From Dyella_B acidisoli (GTDB lineage Bacteria > Pseudomonadota > Gammaproteobacteria > Xanthomonadales > Rhodanobacteraceae), in contig NZ_CP064031.1 of assembly GCF_049532895.1 (NCBI RefSeq), forward strand, positions 4,960,001-5,024,000: a stretch of 64,000 nt of DNA, in the 5' to 3' direction. The position numbers were made by a program, and so were the translations under genes. Shown in pieces: positions 24,181-33,850 of this stretch (position 1 is the first letter of the stretch; every line of letters begins with the position of its first letter). Under the pieces are notes generated by a model. It did no database searches. It saw nothing but the letters and a program-made list of their open reading frames with translations, and was not told the origin of the DNA.

Positions 24181-25773
24181 ATGCTCACTGTATTCATGCG
24201 TACACGCTGTGTCCTTCCTGCGATAGCCATTGCGTTTGCCGCCACTTCCGCCGCGGCTTCCGACTCACCCCCTATCGCAAACGTCACCACAGGCCAGCTG
24301 TCGGGCGCTCATGACAACAAGACGGGTTTGAACGAATTCAAGGGCATTCCGTATGCCGCGCCACCTATTGGACCATTGCGCTGGAAGCCACCTCAACCTG
24401 TGGCCGCGTGGACGGGAGTGCGGCAAGCCGATCACTTCGGGCCACGCTGCATGCAGCGGCCTATCTACAGTGACATGGTGTTTCGCTCCAACGGAGTGAG
24501 CGAAGACTGCTTGTATCTCAATGTATGGACACGTGCGCACAGCTCGAACGAGAAGTTGCCGGTGTTGGTGTATTTCTATGGTGGCGGCTTTTCAGCCGGT
24601 GATGGTTCGGAGCTTCGTTATGACGGAGCGAGCCTTGCTCAACGCGGCATCGTTACTGTCACCGTTAACTATCGCTTGGACGTATTCGGTTTCCTGGCCT
24701 TGCCGGCGCTGGCGGCTGAGTCGCCCGAGCATGCTACGGGCAACTATGGGTTGCTCGACCAGAATGCGGCATTGCGTTGGGTTCAGCAGAATATCGCAGC
24801 GTTTGGTGGCGATCCGGATCAGGTCACCATTGGTGGGGAGTCGGCGGGTTCCATGTCGGTGTCGGCGCAGATGGCTTCGCCTTTATCGAAGGGATTGATG
24901 CAACGTGCTATTGGCGAGAGTGGCGCGGTGCTCGGCAATCTCAAGCCGAGGCCGTTGGCGCTTGCAGAGCAGCAGGGTCAGGCTTTCGAGCAGCGGGTTG
25001 GTGCGCACTCGCTGGAGCAGTTGCGCGCCATGGACGCCAATGCGTTACTCAAGGCGGCTGGTGAGAAGGATGTGCCTGAGTTTCACCCTACGATCGACGG
25101 CTATTTCTTTCCTCGATCGCCGGAGGCCATCTATCAGGCTGGCGAGCAGGCGCACATTCCGCTGTTGGTGGGTTCGAATTCGCAGGAGGGTGATTACACC
25201 AGCTTGCTCAACGACAAAGCACTCACGCCCGCGAACTATCGTGCCGCTATGGAAAAGCGCTTCGGCAAGCATGCGGCGGAGGCATTGAAGCTCTATCCGG
25301 CCAGTGCCGAGGCGGAGGTCAAAGCCTCCGGCACGGCATTCGCGAGTGATGACTTCATTGCTTTTGCGACGTGGCGCTGGATGAACATGCAGCACCAGAC
25401 CGGACAAGCGCCGGTGTATTACTACTATTTCACTCAAGCGCGTCCGGTGAAGCGTGATGGCAGTGCCGGCCCGGATGCAGGGGCGGTGCACAGCGGCGAG
25501 ATCGAATATGCGCTGGGCAATTTATCCGGCAATAACGTCTTTGCCTGGACCGCCGCGGACCATCATGTTTCGGACATCATGCAGGGCTATTGGGCAAACT
25601 TCATCAAGACCGGCAATCCCAATGGCGTGGGTTTGCCGAATTGGCCAGCTGTCGCTAACAAAGATAATGGTCTCCTGCGCCAGGTGATCGGCGTGGACAC
25701 GCACGAGAGTGTCGACCATAACGCGGCGCGTTCCGAATTTCTGCAGCGCATCGATCCAGACGCTCATCTTTGA
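24181..25773 (+). CDS. Exported carboxylesterase, type B
   Basis: 530 residues with a signal peptide (cut near SAAASD). Carboxylesterase family: EFKGIPYAAPPIGPLRW, SEDCLYLNVW, oxyanion FYGGGFSAG, nucleophile GGESAGS (about 222), acidic residue near SQEGDY, and catalytic His in GAVHSGEIEYALGN. Probably periplasmic or secreted ester hydrolysis; substrate unknown. Another in-frame ATG lies five codons downstream and gives a more typical signal peptide. Confidence 0.9.
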   Translation: MLTVFMRTRCVLPAIAIAFAATSAAASDSPPIANVTTGQLSGAHDNKTGLNEFKGIPYAAPPIGPLRWKPPQPVAAWTGVRQADHFGPRCMQRPIYSDMVFRSNGVSEDCLYLNVWTRAHSSNEKLPVLVYFYGGGFSAGDGSELRYDGASLAQRGIVTVTVNYRLDVFGFLALPALAAESPEHATGNYGLLDQNAALRWVQQNIAAFGGDPDQVTIGGESAGSMSVSAQMASPLSKGLMQRAIGESGAVLGNLKPRPLALAEQQGQAFEQRVGAHSLEQLRAMDANALLKAAGEKDVPEFHPTIDGYFFPRSPEAIYQAGEQAHIPLLVGSNSQEGDYTSLLNDKALTPANYRAAMEKRFGKHAAEALKLYPASAEAEVKASGTAFASDDFIAFATWRWMNMQHQTGQAPVYYYYFTQARPVKRDGSAGPDAGAVHSGEIEYALGNLSGNNVFAWTAADHHVSDIMQGYWANFIKTGNPNGVGLPNWPAVANKDNGLLRQVIGVDTHESVDHNAARSEFLQRIDPDAHL

Positions 25774-25795
25774 CAGCTGGATGAAATTGCCTCAC

Positions 25796-25865
25796 CGTCA
25801 TTCCGGCGCAGGCCGGAATCCATAGCCAGTGCGAAGCGTGGATTCCGGCCTTCGTCGGAATGACG
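25796..25865. repeat. REP/BIME-like palindrome
   Basis: CGTCATTCCGGC-rich arm, a short centre, then the complementary arm ending GGAATGACG; about 30 bases per arm. Between converging genes. This is the GTCATTCCGGC class of Xanthomonadales intergenic palindromes. Confidence 0.8.
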
Positions 25866-25911
25866 ACTAGGTAATATCAAAGATCGGGTTAGCCAACCGA
25901 TTTCATTGAAA

Positions 25912-26196
25912 TCATCGAACAAAAGCAGGCGAAACCTCTGGCACCGAACTGAGCCAGTTCTCATTACCCAAACGCTCCAGCACATCGTCAATCTTTATGT
26001 TGATCGCCTCGAAGATGAAGCAAAGCTCGGCACGGCCAATGGTCAGCGTGGCGCCGCTTTTCACACCATCGCCCTTGCTGTAGGTGATGTGCGCCATCAG
26101 CGCCAGCATGGCTTGAAGGTCTTTGAGCCGTTCATAGCCTTCTTCGGACAATAGATAGATTTGCGGTCCGCACGGGCCGCCTTGCATGTCTTCCAT
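25912..26196 (-). CDS. XAC0095-like small protein
   Basis: 94 residues. The text IYLLSEEGYERLKDLQAMLALMAHI followed by an acidic linker and a second helix (RAELCFIFEAINIKIDDVLERL) matches the helical XAC0095-like family of Xanthomonads. The ATG at 26196 has GGAG six bases upstream; a GTG four codons earlier is less likely. A 10-bp hairpin (26218-26244) lies just upstream. Function unknown. Confidence 0.7.
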   Translation of the reverse strand: MEDMQGGPCGPQIYLLSEEGYERLKDLQAMLALMAHITYSKGDGVKSGATLTIGRAELCFIFEAINIKIDDVLERLGNENWLSSVPEVSPAFVR

Positions 26197-26217
26197 GTTG
26201 TTCTCCACACGCTTAAG

Positions 26218-26244
26218 TCACGCCGCGTATTGCGCGCGGCGTGA
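26218..26244. other. Hairpin upstream of the XAC0095-like gene
   Basis: TCACGCCGCG and CGCGGCGTGA form a perfect 10-bp stem with a 7-base loop in the leader of the XAC0095-like gene and after the stop of the small basic ORF. It could end the upstream transcript or mask the ribosome site. No T run is present. Confidence 0.5.
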
Positions 26245-26280
26245 AGGGCTTCAGGAAAAATCCTGCTCGTTTTATCGGAA

Positions 26281-26412
26281 TCAGCTGCTTCCGTTTCGAG
26301 GAATGCCCACTTTGGCTCGACGCTGCGCAGCGTGCGCGGCGGTGAAGTAGGGGAAATGCACCGTGGTGGGAGCACGAAGGCGTGCAGGTGCCTTATGATC
26401 GAACATAACCAT
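26281..26412 (-). CDS. Possible 43-residue basic protein
   Basis: MVMFDHKAPARLRAPTTVHF ... RRAKVGIPRNGSS, basic and without membrane helices. A GAGAG ribosome-site-like stretch precedes the ATG at 26412. It stands directly upstream of the XAC0095-like gene on the same strand. No family recognised; kept because the spacing fits a two-gene operon. Confidence 0.35.
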   Translation of the reverse strand: MVMFDHKAPARLRAPTTVHFPYFTAAHAAQRRAKVGIPRNGSS

Positions 26413-26722
26413 GATCAACTCTCTCGCTAGTTGGTGGTGGCCAGCGGATCGTTTGGGGTGCAACCCAGACGATTCGCGCTACTTCACTCATGTCGGGTGT
26501 GCCGAACTCATCAACGGTGGATGAGCACACCTGACGACAGCACCATCGCATACATGCGATGCGAACATCTGTCAGGGGACGCAGATTTCATGCTGACGAT
26601 AAAGCTGATGTTCTGACGCGCTATGTTTTGCACCTTTTGTTTGAACTCGCTCTGCGCTCGCGCGAAGACCATGATGAGCGCATCATGGTGCGCGACGACC
26701 ACGAAAGGCTCGGGAGGGTTGT
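26413..26722. other. Intergenic region with a long imperfect hairpin
   Basis: No gene supported. GTCGGGTGTGC (26492) pairs with GCACACCTGAC (26525), and CTCATC (26507) with GATGAG (26520) inside it, giving one long bulged stem. It lies between divergent genes and could be an operator or an RNA structure. Confidence 0.4.
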
Positions 26723-27376
26723 ATGAAGGTCATTCTCTTCGGTGCGACCGGCATGGTGGGAAAGGGTGTTCTTCGACAGTGCCTGCTCGATCCTGATGTC
26801 GAGTCTATTCTTTCGATCGGCCGCAAGCCTTCCGGCATGTCGCACCCGAAGTTGCATGATCTCGTTCGCACAGACATGTTCGACTTCAAGGTGGATGCGA
26901 ATGAATTAAAGGGCTACGACGCGTGCTTCTTCTGCCTCGGCGTGTCTTCCGTTCGCATGAGCGAGGCCGAATATACCCACCTTACGTATGACCTCACGAT
27001 GGGTTGGGCACGCGCATTGGCACGCGAGAATCCGGCGATGCGGTTCCTATACATTTCCGGTATGGGTACGGGCGGCAAGGCGATGTGGGCACAAGTGAAG
27101 GGACGCACGGAGAATGATCTTCTCACGCTCTTGCCCGAGGCGATCATGATCCGCCTTGCTGCGCTGCGCCCGATGCATGGCGAGCGTTCGAAGGCACCGG
27201 GTGGCGGCGTGCTGTTTACCTTGGTATCGCCTCTCTGGCCGGTCTTCCAATGGCTCTGGCCCAATGGTGTGATCACAACGGAAGAACTTGGGCGCGCGAT
27301 GATCACCGCTGCACGCAAGGGTGGCCCCAAGCGTGTGTTGGAGAGTGCCGATCTGGTGGCCTTGGGGCGCTACTGA
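26723..27376 (+). CDS. NAD(P)-binding epimerase-like protein
   Basis: 217 residues. N-terminal Rossmann motif FGATGMVGKG (about 5-14), then FCLGVSS, LYISGMGTGG and a WAQVKGRTE active-site-like segment with Lys. Short atypical SDR of the kind annotated as NAD-dependent epimerase/dehydratase. Enzymatic role unknown. Strong GGGAGGG ribosome site before the ATG. Transcribed alone. Confidence 0.82.
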   Translation: MKVILFGATGMVGKGVLRQCLLDPDVESILSIGRKPSGMSHPKLHDLVRTDMFDFKVDANELKGYDACFFCLGVSSVRMSEAEYTHLTYDLTMGWARALARENPAMRFLYISGMGTGGKAMWAQVKGRTENDLLTLLPEAIMIRLAALRPMHGERSKAPGGGVLFTLVSPLWPVFQWLWPNGVITTEELGRAMITAARKGGPKRVLESADLVALGRY

Positions 27377-27464
27377 GAGGAGTACGCCGCTCTCCGACCG
27401 ACTTGATTAGCGTCGAGTCTCAGTTGGATGTACTTAGTGATATCGAATCTCGCCAGATGGTTGT

Positions 27465-27543
27465 TCGTCGTCCCGGCGAAGGCCGGGACCCAGTGTCTTT
27501 TCGCCTTAAAGTCGCTGGGCCCCGGCCTTCGCCGGGGCGACGA
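27465..27543. repeat. REP/BIME-like palindrome
   Basis: TCGTCGTCCCGGCGAAGGCC arm, about 25 bases of centre, and the complementary GGCCTTCGCCGGGGCGACGA arm. Between converging genes. A CCGGCGAAGGCCGGG-type intergenic palindrome. Confidence 0.8.
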
Positions 27544-27589
27544 TTTGTGCAGAGCATCTCCCTAGCGGCCATATGCGATTCACCACCGG

Positions 27590-29467
27590 CTATTTCATAA
27601 ACTTCTCAATCGCATATTGCGCCGCTTGTTCAAAAGACTGAGCGACGCGATCGATGTGCTCACTCAACTCTGGGATCTCCTGCGTTTCCAGGAGATTGGG
27701 AAGAAGCACGGCGACGATGACGACATCCGCAAATCGCTTGCGTACTTCCGTTGCCAGCGCATCACCCGCTTCCCACCCGCCAGCCCCGGCGGCATCGACG
27801 ACATGGATCATGGAAACGGCATTGGGTGTCGCTTCCGGGTGCTCTTCCGCTTGGAAGTCTTCAATATCCTGCATGGAGACATGCCGCGCATCGACGTGCA
27901 GGTCGCGAAGAATGCGCACAAGTATTTCCGTCGCTATGTCGTCGTAGGGATGGCCACTACCGATGCATAGCGCGATCGACCCAGGCGCTACGGCAAGCGG
28001 TCCCTGCCAACGTCCTGCAACATGCTCGCGTTGCTGCCGAAGGTAGTGCGCGAGGTCATCTTCGAGCACGGAAGTACGGCGGCGCCACCGCGGTTGCGTC
28101 GGCGTTTCTCTTCCGAGCGATTCGATGACTCTGATTACCGCTCCTCTTGCTTTGACCAGTTGTTCTGGGCCAATCGCTTTCTGTGCAAGATCCAACTGCG
28201 CAAGTTGTAGCGCCGGCAACAATACGACGTCGCAATACTTGGCAAACGATCTTTGCCTTAAGAAGCCGCGCGCGGCTGCAATAATTTCATCGGCATCCCC
28301 GGAAAGCGCCCGTTGATAGAACCGCTGCGGCAGCGTCAGGGCCGGCGTGTCGCCAAGCAGAATTCCCAGCAAGGTAAACGCTTTGACGTGTTTCCCTATC
28401 ACCACCAGGCAAAGCGTCAATGGGGTAGACAGTACCAAGCCCATCGGCCCCCAAAGCCAACTCCAGAAGATGGCCGAAACAACGACGGCTAGCGGCGACA
28501 ACCCGGTCGCATGGCCATACAACTGCGGCTCCAGCAACTGACTCACCAGCGCTTCGACGATGACGAACAAACCTAACGTCATCAGCATCAGCGACCACCC
28601 CGGCGTGACGGCAGCAGCGAGCAAGGCGGCAAGCAATGCAGCCAGCCATACCCCTATGTAAGGCACAAAGCGCAGCACTGCGGTAAGCGTTCCCCAAAGC
28701 AACGCGTTGGGAAGTCCTATCGCAGCCAGTCCCAGCCATATCGCGAGGCCCACGCCGAAATTCACTGAGAACTGGGAGACAAAAAAACGAGAGAGGCGTT
28801 CGCCGGCGTCATTGATCGCTGCCGTCGTTGCGCGTAGATCTGTGCCGCCGATGGCACGGATAAAACGATCACGCAGGGATTCGTATTCGAGCAAAACAAA
28901 CACGAGCACGACCAACACAATGCCTGCGGTCTCTAACGGACTCCACAGCGAAGACAGAACTCTTCTTACCGCGTTCCATGGGCTGCCCAAGGCGGTAACG
29001 TCCACCGCATTAGTGTATGACGTCGCAACAGGCGCCTCTTGGATCTGCCCTGCATTGCTCTTGGCGCCAAATGCGTTGAATACCTTGCCGGCTTCACCGC
29101 TCATCGCTTCCAGGCGGGCTATCGTCAAGTCATGCAGCAGCTGGAGTTTGGCTTGAACGGTCCTCTCGTATTGCGGAAGGCTTTCTGCCAGATGCACGAT
29201 CTGGGAGCCGATGATCGTCATGAGTCCGGTTGCAATCGTGGCCAGCAGCAGCACGGCGATCAATACGGCGTACGCATGGCCCAACCTCATCTTCTGCAGC
29301 AGGCGCACGAACGGCGCCATCAGCAAAGCCAATATAAAGGCCAGGATGACGGGGACCATCACGTCCTTGCCGAAATACAGCAATGCGAGCATCACGCCCA
29401 TGGCGATGATGGTCAATGATCGTTGGCTTGCGGATGCGATGGGTGGCGAATCTGGCGTGAGGGGCAT
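27590..29467 (-). CDS. AI-2E-family exporter with a long cytosolic C-terminal extension
   Basis: 625 residues from the ATG at 29467. The first 350 residues are a typical AI-2E family (TqsA/PerM-like) membrane unit with paired N-terminal helices, a soluble insert and C-terminal helices containing PLAVVVSAIFWSWLWGPMGLVLSTPLTLCLVV. A 250-residue soluble extension follows, with a Rossmann-like end (IALCIGSGHPYDDIATEILVRIL ... HVVDAAG). Usual members are about 350 residues; the extended form is known in several proteobacteria. The start is uncertain: ATGs at 29557 and 29554 are open, but no site has a strong ribosome signal. Confidence 0.82.
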   Translation of the reverse strand: MPLTPDSPPIASASQRSLTIIAMGVMLALLYFGKDVMVPVILAFILALLMAPFVRLLQKMRLGHAYAVLIAVLLLATIATGLMTIIGSQIVHLAESLPQYERTVQAKLQLLHDLTIARLEAMSGEAGKVFNAFGAKSNAGQIQEAPVATSYTNAVDVTALGSPWNAVRRVLSSLWSPLETAGIVLVVLVFVLLEYESLRDRFIRAIGGTDLRATTAAINDAGERLSRFFVSQFSVNFGVGLAIWLGLAAIGLPNALLWGTLTAVLRFVPYIGVWLAALLAALLAAAVTPGWSLMLMTLGLFVIVEALVSQLLEPQLYGHATGLSPLAVVVSAIFWSWLWGPMGLVLSTPLTLCLVVIGKHVKAFTLLGILLGDTPALTLPQRFYQRALSGDADEIIAAARGFLRQRSFAKYCDVVLLPALQLAQLDLAQKAIGPEQLVKARGAVIRVIESLGRETPTQPRWRRRTSVLEDDLAHYLRQQREHVAGRWQGPLAVAPGSIALCIGSGHPYDDIATEILVRILRDLHVDARHVSMQDIEDFQAEEHPEATPNAVSMIHVVDAAGAGGWEAGDALATEVRKRFADVVIVAVLLPNLLETQEIPELSEHIDRVAQSFEQAAQYAIEKFMK

Positions 29468-29719
29468 GATGGCAATGTCGGCTGGAGTGGCTGTTCCGCA
29501 GAGGGTGGTCACGCAAGTGGCATTTGAACTGCACGTACCTTCACCCCTGGGCATCATTCAAGCCTGACGTGCGCCAAGGATGTGCCCGATTGGATCACAA
29601 TTTGTGCGTGCTCTTTAAGGCTAGCGGAACGCTATCGTGTATACGCTGATCGGTCAGACCTAGGCTTGTTTTTCTGCCGCTTGGCACTGTCTCCCGATCA
29701 CAATTCCAATGCTGCCATG

Positions 29720-29878
29720 CCCCCTCTCCCCTCCGGGGAGAGGGCTGGGGTGAGGGGTCAATCTCGCGGGATAGTTCGCTCCATAAGAGATTCAAAGGGC
29801 AAAACTTGCACGCAGCCGTCGAGTTTCCCGCAAGCCCGGCCCCTCACCCTAACCCGCTCCCCGAAGGGGAGAGGGGAC
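29720..29878. repeat. Pair of CCCTCTCCCC palindromic repeats
   Basis: A hairpin of CCCCCTCTCCCC / GGGGAGAGGG type at 29720-29759 and a partly complementary copy (CCCTCACCCTAACCCGCTCC, CCGAAGGGGAGAGGGG) at 29839-29878. The 485-base gap between the exporter and the Ohr gene holds nothing else supported. Confidence 0.75.
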
Positions 29879-29952
29879 TGGTTCGCCGCGTCTTGCTTGT
29901 TATCAAGCAAGTGATAGCACGCGAAAAATGCGATCAAGAGACAGCACTCGGA

Positions 29953-30447
29953 TCAGCAATCGAGCAAAACCACGCACTCGATCCCTGCCCTGGCCATTTT
30001 CGAGTAAGGGCAAATGCGCTCGGTGTTGCGCACCAATTCCTCGGCGATCGCCCGGTCGACACCCGGCAGGCGGATGCGGATAGTCGCTGTGAGCATGAAC
30101 AGACCATCGACCGGGTCGCGGCCGAAAGTGACCGAGGCGACAACCTCCGCGTCGGGGATCGTCACGTTCGCCCGCTCCGCAAGCAGGCTCAGCGCGCCGT
30201 GGAAGCATGCGCCGTAGCCCGCTGCGAATAGCTGTTCTGGATTGGTGCCGCCACCCGGCCCACCCAACTGCTCAGGCATCCGCAGTTGCACGTTGAGGGC
30301 TCCGTCGTCGGAACGGGCCACGCCAGAAGTGCGGCCATGCCTGGATTCACCGCCGCTGATGGATACGGTCGCCGTGTAAAGCGGAAGGAAGTCCTCCCCA
30401 ACATGCTTGTCGAGCAGCGAGGTGGACGGCGGTCGCAGGTCGGTCAT
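29953..30447 (-). CDS. ohr: Organic hydroperoxide resistance protein Ohr (OsmC family)
   Basis: 164 residues. Two redox cysteines in family context: NPEQLFAAGYGACFHGAL and RICPYSKMARAG. Ohr enzymes reduce fatty acid and organic hydroperoxides using these thiols and lipoyl proteins as reductant. About 20 residues longer at the N-terminus than common Ohr (about 140), starting MTDLRPPST. No OhrR regulator adjoins. Confidence 0.88.
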   Translation of the reverse strand: MTDLRPPSTSLLDKHVGEDFLPLYTATVSISGGESRHGRTSGVARSDDGALNVQLRMPEQLGGPGGGTNPEQLFAAGYGACFHGALSLLAERANVTIPDAEVVASVTFGRDPVDGLFMLTATIRIRLPGVDRAIAEELVRNTERICPYSKMARAGIECVVLLDC

Positions 30448-30566
30448 GTTGGCTTGGAGTCCTTTGATAGCGGATAGCCAATTTCCTCACCGTTTCGTAC
30501 GGCGCACCGATCCATTGAGCACGATGTGCCTCGCCAGCGATCGGGCGTCCCATAAGTAGCAGCACC

Positions 30567-31343
30567 TCACGCCGCCGCTCCGCGGCTGCCGAACGCAGAG
30601 TGAGCGAACCAGGTTTGGAAGTTCTGTACGCCCAAACGCGCGCCCTCGCCTGGCAATAACGTGGTCGGCTCCAACACGGCACCGAAGTAGGGCGCCTTCG
30701 GATCCGCAACGACTTTGCGCCGATCGCCTATGGCGATGAGGAATCGCTGCACCCATTCCGACAGCGGCGCTTTCTCCGGACCGGCAATTTCCACCGTGCC
30801 GTTGACGGCTGGACCAAGCGCGTAATCGGTGACCGCATCCGCAACGTCGTCAGAAGCGATCGGCTGCATCAGTCCGCTCGACAGGCGGATCTCCTGACCC
30901 GCGCCACCATCACCGGCAATGCCGTTGAGGAATTCGAAGAACTGAGTGGAATGGACAATGGTGTACGGAACGCCGGCGGCGCGTATCAGCTTTTCCTGCG
31001 CCACTTTGGCGCGGATGTATCCACTCGCTGCAAACGCAGGACGACCGGTACCCACCACCGACAACGCCACATGATGCTTTACGCCGGCTTTCTTCTCTGC
31101 GGCGGCAAGGTTGTGTCCCGACTTCTCGAAGAAATCCAGCGCGGCCCGATCCTCGAACGAGGGAGAGTTGGCCAGGTCGATCACTACGTTTGTGCCTGCC
31201 ATGGCCTGCTCCAGTCCCTCGCCGATGACAGCATTGATGCCTGACGATGGCGCTGCGGCAACCGCTTCATGGCCGCGCTTGCGCAAGCGCTCAACGACTT
31301 TGCTGCCGATGAGTCCGGTTCCGCCGATGACTAGGATTTTCAT
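30567..31343 (-). CDS. NAD(P)-binding SDR / NmrA-like oxidoreductase
   Basis: 258 residues. Rossmann motif IGGTGLIGSKV (about 6-16), then AAAPSSGINAVIGEGL, VVIDLANSPSFED, HHVALSVVGTGR and Lys in YIRAKVAQEKL. ATG 31343 has GGAGG upstream; a longer in-frame reading to 31451 is rejected. The LysR gene lies 144 bases upstream on the same strand. Likely an NAD(P)H-dependent reductase or a redox sensor. Confidence 0.85.
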   Translation of the reverse strand: MKILVIGGTGLIGSKVVERLRKRGHEAVAAAPSSGINAVIGEGLEQAMAGTNVVIDLANSPSFEDRAALDFFEKSGHNLAAAEKKAGVKHHVALSVVGTGRPAFAASGYIRAKVAQEKLIRAAGVPYTIVHSTQFFEFLNGIAGDGGAGQEIRLSSGLMQPIASDDVADAVTDYALGPAVNGTVEIAGPEKAPLSEWVQRFLIAIGDRRKVVADPKAPYFGAVLEPTTLLPGEGARLGVQNFQTWFAHSAFGSRGAAA

Positions 31344-31487
31344 GGAAGACCTCCGCGTTACATTTGCGCCAGTGGCGCGTGGTGAATGCATGCTAGGCGT
31401 GGCGATCGGCAGCGGGTAGCACCACCGATGGGCTCGCGATGTTGCATGCAACGCACCAATCGTTGCACCGCTGTAGCAACGGTGGCG

Positions 31488-32528
31488 TCAAGCAACGCTC
31501 GCCGTGAATGCGGCACTCACCTTGCTTGCGGGCACAGGTAAAATCGGGGTCAGCCCGGTCGCGCACTGCAAGTCCAGTGCGCGTATGCCTGCTGTCATGA
31601 AGTCGATAAAAACGCGTATGCGCGCTGGCAACTGTTGCCGACTCAGATAGCAGAGGTAGTGCCCACGATCGTCAGGCGCGTATTGCGCCAGACACGCCAC
31701 CAGACGGCCGGTTCGCAGATGTTCGCTGATCTGATAGCCGGCCATCTGCGCAATACCCTGACCGTCGAGCACGGCCTGCAGCACCAATTCCTCGTCGTTG
31801 AACGTGCACGTGGACGATGGCAGAAACTTTTGTATTCGACCGCCAACTTTGAATTCCCATTCGAAGATCCTGCCCGACGCTGTGCGGAAATTGATGCAGT
31901 TGTGCGCGGCCAGATCTTCCACTTGCCGCGGCAGCCCGTGCGTATGCCGATACGTTGGCGAGGCGCAAATGAGCATCGGCATCGGGATTAGCTGCTTTGC
32001 GATGATTTGGCTGTCCTCCATGCGCCCGTTGCGAAACGCCACGTCCACCCGCTCCGCACTGAAATCTGTAGTGCGATCGTCTAACAGCAGATCGACGGCG
32101 ATATTCGGATAGCGTTCGCGAAAACCACTGAGCAGCGGTGCCACGATGCGACGCCCGAACCCCACCGTGGCACTGATCCGCAGCTGCCCGCGCGGCGGGC
32201 CTTCGCGCAGATCGCGCATGTCTTCCAGAGCCTGGACAATCCGCTCCACGCCTGGATGGCAATTTCGATAAAACAGTTCACCCTCGCGGGTCAACGTAGT
32301 GCTTCGGGTGGTGCGCAAAAACAACCGTGTACCCAACTGCGCCTCCAGCTTCTGCACACTGCGACTGACGGCCGAACGGCCGATACCGAGTCGGTCGCCC
32401 GCGCGCGCGAAACTGCCTTCCGTCGCCACCGCAATAAACGCGACTACACCGGCGTAACTTGCCGAGAAGCTCGACGCGAGCGCATCGCTGTTTGCGCACT
32501 GGGGTCGATCTTGCGAATCGGGAGTCAT
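31488..32528 (-). CDS. LysR-family transcriptional regulator
   Basis: 346 residues from ATG 32528 (other ATGs at 32555 and 32573). The winged HTH is preceded by an unusually long N-terminal stretch of about 25 residues; recognition part FARAGDRLGIGRSAVSRSVQ. Effector domain with QISEHLRTGRLVACL. Between the SDR gene (same strand) and a divergent exported cupin gene, so it probably controls one or both. Effector unknown. Confidence 0.85.
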   Translation of the reverse strand: MTPDSQDRPQCANSDALASSFSASYAGVVAFIAVATEGSFARAGDRLGIGRSAVSRSVQKLEAQLGTRLFLRTTRSTTLTREGELFYRNCHPGVERIVQALEDMRDLREGPPRGQLRISATVGFGRRIVAPLLSGFRERYPNIAVDLLLDDRTTDFSAERVDVAFRNGRMEDSQIIAKQLIPMPMLICASPTYRHTHGLPRQVEDLAAHNCINFRTASGRIFEWEFKVGGRIQKFLPSSTCTFNDEELVLQAVLDGQGIAQMAGYQISEHLRTGRLVACLAQYAPDDRGHYLCYLSRQQLPARIRVFIDFMTAGIRALDLQCATGLTPILPVPASKVSAAFTASVA

Positions 32529-32824
32529 TTGGCATGTCCAGTCAGGGCTTCGCATTTGCCAGGCGAAGCGCATCCAGCACCGGCATTGGCCGGGCTATAC
32601 CTGATAGACGTTTTGGCTGCGGCGTCTGTGACAGCCTCCATCCATTGTTGCCTGAGCGGCAACACCACGAGCCCGCTGTCGGACCTACCGGGCGAATCGC
32701 GCCGAACCTAGGCTGAGCGCCACACGCTATCGAGCGCGAGCGGACACCTCAGCCGACCGGCCTGAGCAATGGCCATGCCGTGCCCAGGGCCGTGTCGGAG
32801 CTGAATTAATTCGAGGAGACACCC

Positions 32825-33268
32825 ATGCGCATGCTCAAGACATTCCGATTCAATACGTTCGGATTGCTGCTGTTCCTGCTCGCTTCCGGCGTTGCCGCAA
32901 CGCAATCGGCAGAGGACGCTTCCGCCTCATCAAAACCGCCGATGGCCCACGTCTCAGAGCTAATGACCAAAGCCCTCAAGGATTATCCCGGCAAGGAAGG
33001 CAAGATGATCCTCGTCACCTACCCGCCCGGCTCGGTCGATCCGGTCCATCGCCACTATGCGCACGCCTTCGTCTACGTGCTCGAAGGTTCCATCGTGATG
33101 GGCTTGAATGGCGGCAAACAGGTAACGCTGGGGCCAGGACAAACGTTCTATGAAGGGCCGGATGACGTGCACACGGCTGGCCGCAATGCCAGCCGCACCA
33201 AGCCGGCCAAATTCGTGGTGTTTCTGTTGAAGGATCAGAACAAGCCGATACTGGTACCCGTGCACTGA
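32825..33268 (+). CDS. Exported cupin
   Basis: 147 residues. Signal peptide (FGLLLFLLASGVAATQSA) and one cupin domain: PVHRHYAHAFVYVLEGSIVM (motif 1, two His and a Glu) and PGQTFYEGPDDVHTAGRN (motif 2, His). Periplasmic metal-binding cupin of unknown substrate. Strong GAGGAG ribosome site. Divergent from the LysR gene. Confidence 0.85.
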   Translation: MRMLKTFRFNTFGLLLFLLASGVAATQSAEDASASSKPPMAHVSELMTKALKDYPGKEGKMILVTYPPGSVDPVHRHYAHAFVYVLEGSIVMGLNGGKQVTLGPGQTFYEGPDDVHTAGRNASRTKPAKFVVFLLKDQNKPILVPVH

Positions 33269-33405
33269 GCTTTTCGGTGCACCGTTTCTCAGCGTGCGTG
33301 CGTTCAGCCATCCGACGACACAGATTTATGCTTTCGATCTACGCTCGATCGAAACGCATACTGTGTCACCACACTGTGCGACTTACTTCTTGAAAGCCTG
33401 CTTCG

Positions 33406-33594
33406 TTACGAGCGACCGGACCGCTTCTTTTCCACTTTGCCCTTTTCAGGTGCCTGACCCGAATGCGCGGCATCACGCGCAAAGCTATTCGTCGACTTAA
33501 AGTTCTTAGCCTGGTCGACCGCAGAAGTAATCTTCTTACCTGAATAAACCGAATGAATGGTCGCTGCCGACAAAGATTGTGGTGTGTCTTTCAT
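33406..33594 (-). CDS. Possible 62-residue basic protein
   Basis: MKDTPQSLSAATIHSVYSGK ... KGKVEKKRSGRS, basic with a Lys/Arg tail. Ribosome site weak. The in-frame reading continues upstream to 33699. No family recognised. Otherwise the 580-base gap between the cupin and YkgJ genes shows nothing. Confidence 0.25.
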   Translation of the reverse strand: MKDTPQSLSAATIHSVYSGKKITSAVDQAKNFKSTNSFARDAAHSGQAPEKGKVEKKRSGRS

Positions 33595-33850
33595 TCGCAG
33601 GCCTAGATGATGGGTGGCTGGGCTATCCACCATACTCCTAAATAGTTGGCTCTGCAGATTCGCCCATTTCCATATCAACTTGGCATGGGCAGTACACAAT
33701 CTCGGCCTGCTGGCATGGTGTACTATGGGTTAGTAGATATTTCCCGCTTCTTGCGCTCCGCGTTGCCATTCAGCAGCTGCGCGCCTCGCTCCCCACTTCA
33801 CGCTTGAACCACCTCCAGTATGAGGTGAGGCCCGCCCCACGGGAGCACCG

